Source of the DNA: an uncultured Mollicutes bacterium | Lineage (GTDB): Bacteria > Bacillota_I > Bacilli_A > Acholeplasmatales > Anaeroplasmataceae | Length of the DNA stretch: 43,707 bases | Direction of reading: 5' to 3' | Assembly (NCBI GenBank): GCA_900540705.1 | Contig: UQGR01000011.1 | Coordinates: 1-43,707 of the forward strand | Shown here: in pieces, positions 42,831-43,707 of the stretch | How the letters are laid out: each line of letters opens with the position of its first letter | Numbering within the stretch: position 1 is the stretch's first letter | The notes under the pieces: generated by a model | Seen by the model: only the letters and a program-made list of their open reading frames with translations | Databases searched by the model: none | Told to the model about the DNA's origin: nothing | Translations under genes and position numbers: made by a program

Positions 42831-43616
42831 CTAATACCGATAGATGATATGGTCAAAGTAGAGAAAACTTAAAAAATCTAATAATTGTTTTTCCCAGGTT
42901 GCTTCACAATGAGTGCCAGAATCACTTACAACTAATCTAACTTTGCCACCTAGTCTCTCAGCTAATTTACATAGCTCAACACTTGTTGTATAATAAAGCT
43001 TTTGGTCATAAGAACCATCAGAGGATTCCTGTCTTCCTACATATAAGAAAAGCTTTACGTCAGTTCGCATTTTTTCTTTTATGAAGGAGTTTACAGCCTC
43101 TTTACATAAAAAGGAAGCAGTAGAAAAAGCACCTATGCCAGAAAAGACATCATAGTTGTATCCTAGATAAATGGCTGTAATGGCTGCCAAAGAAGAGCCA
43201 TATATAAATCTTTTTTTTGTGGTAGGATATTTTTTTTCAATATAGGGTATGATTGTGTTTATTAAATCTTCACAAAAATTATGACAGATCTGAACCTCTT
43301 GATTTCTCCATTCCTCCTCTGCAGGATTCGTAATAAGAAATGGCGTGTACTCATTGATTCTACCTAAATCAGATCCGGCATTATGTATCGCAATCCCTAT
43401 GATTTTTTGATTGGTGATGGACGCCATATATCCTAAATATTTTGTTGCCCGAATTGCTCGATTAAAGGCAGCATGAGAATCCTTAAAAGCATTTTGTCCA
43501 TCTAAGAAATATAAAGTATCAAAGGAAATATTTTTATCATAATATCTAGGTATAGAAATTTCTATTTTTACTTCCTTTTTACTTTTAGGTAAGTATAATT
43601 TTAAATACTCTATCAT
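42831..43616 (-). CDS. Putative esterase (alpha/beta hydrolase, esterase-D/Fes-like)
   Basis: A 261-residue cytoplasmic serine hydrolase of the putative-esterase type. The nucleophile elbow is FIYGSSLAA with Ser142 (commonly GSSMGG in the family). The oxyanion segment LYFLDGQNAFKD is near residues 35-46. A likely catalytic His lies in SDSGTHCEATWEKQL near the C-terminus, and an Asp or Glu in FLYVGRQESSDGS. The GAGGGTGAG site supports the ATG at 43616; an in-frame GTG at 43625 lies within it. It forms an operon with the exonuclease gene. The substrate is unknown. Confidence 0.85.
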   Translation of the reverse strand: MIEYLKLYLPKSKKEVKIEISIPRYYDKNISFDTLYFLDGQNAFKDSHAAFNRAIRATKYLGYMASITNQKIIGIAIHNAGSDLGRINEYTPFLITNPAEEEWRNQEVQICHNFCEDLINTIIPYIEKKYPTTKKRFIYGSSLAAITAIYLGYNYDVFSGIGAFSTASFLCKEAVNSFIKEKMRTDVKLFLYVGRQESSDGSYDQKLYYTTSVELCKLAERLGGKVRLVVSDSGTHCEATWEKQLLDFLSFLYFDHIIYRY

Positions 43617-43636
43617 TGTTCTCACCCTCTATTTTA

Positions 43637-43642
43637 ATTATA
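43637..43642 (-). promoter_or_regulatory. -10 box upstream of the esterase gene
   Basis: TATAAT on the minus strand (complement of 43637-43642), about 20 bp before the ATG. The best -35 at 17 bp is weak (GTGCAT). The rest of the window, to 43707, is AT-rich and shows no gene. Confidence 0.5.
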
Positions 43643-43707
43643 ACGTAATCTAAGAAAAAATGCACTTATATTTTATTTTTTGATAATAATTTTATTATAA
43701 AATTAAG

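Noticed and set aside
1..43707. Mollicute code with UGA read as Trp
   Set aside because: TGA ends several clear genes (for example at 2391, 23100 and 28707) and Trp is encoded by TGG throughout, so the standard code applies.

Overview
The window is a low-GC, Gram-positive-type bacterial chromosome segment, most likely from an anaerobic member of the Bacillota (Erysipelotrichia or Bacilli side; I cannot place it further). The reasons are AT-rich codon use, strong AAGGAGG-type ribosome sites, many intrinsic terminators, an oxygen-sensitive pyruvate:ferredoxin oxidoreductase, peptidase T, flotillin and a DUF2974 hydrolase. TAA, TAG and TGA all serve as stops, so the code is standard and not the mollicute UGA=Trp code.

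Layout. 1-2391: 5'-defective copy of a secreted zinc metalloprotease. 2451-4830: a LuxE/LuxC-like fatty-acid reductase pair with no luciferase genes. 4900-5065: tRNA-Arg and tRNA-Asp on the minus strand. 5173-11850: M42 aminopeptidase, pyridoxal-type kinase, flotillin, a HEPN-like unknown, and typA. 11851-12151: non-coding stretch with four copies of a motif spaced exactly 23 bp apart. 12152-16007: DUF2974 hydrolase, DUF4234 and DUF2752 membrane proteins, XRE regulator, peptidase T. 16233-21215: cold-shock protein, DapA, large PFOR. 21302-23982: TetR regulator and lipoprotein diverging from a symmetric palindromic promoter, then endonuclease IV. 24061-27565: heterodimeric ABC exporter.

27688-35868 is a compact aromatic amino acid operon: DAHP synthase, TyrA, AroB, AroA, chorismate mutase, AroE fused to a kinase, AroC, then a GltD-like flavoprotein. 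Most neighbours overlap or nearly touch. It has no recognisable shikimate kinase or dehydroquinate dehydratase. The shikimate dehydrogenase, whose product is shikimate, instead carries a C-terminal aminoglycoside-phosphotransferase-fold kinase domain. My leading hypothesis is that this domain is a non-orthologous shikimate kinase, and it is the best candidate for an undescribed system here.

35926-42094 is an AT-rich accessory island. It holds a small decayed or recoded mini-gene whose in-frame stops can all be read as Gln codons with C-to-T changes, an ECF-like sigma factor, a single-pass presumed anti-sigma protein, its tandem paralog with a different cytoplasmic tail, and a secreted HEYGH metalloprotease. 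The protease is the full-length relative of the broken copy at the left edge. Its 3' end runs into a convergent 5'-3' exonuclease gene, followed on the same strand by a putative esterase.

All assignments come from reading motifs and protein resemblance by eye; no database search was run.
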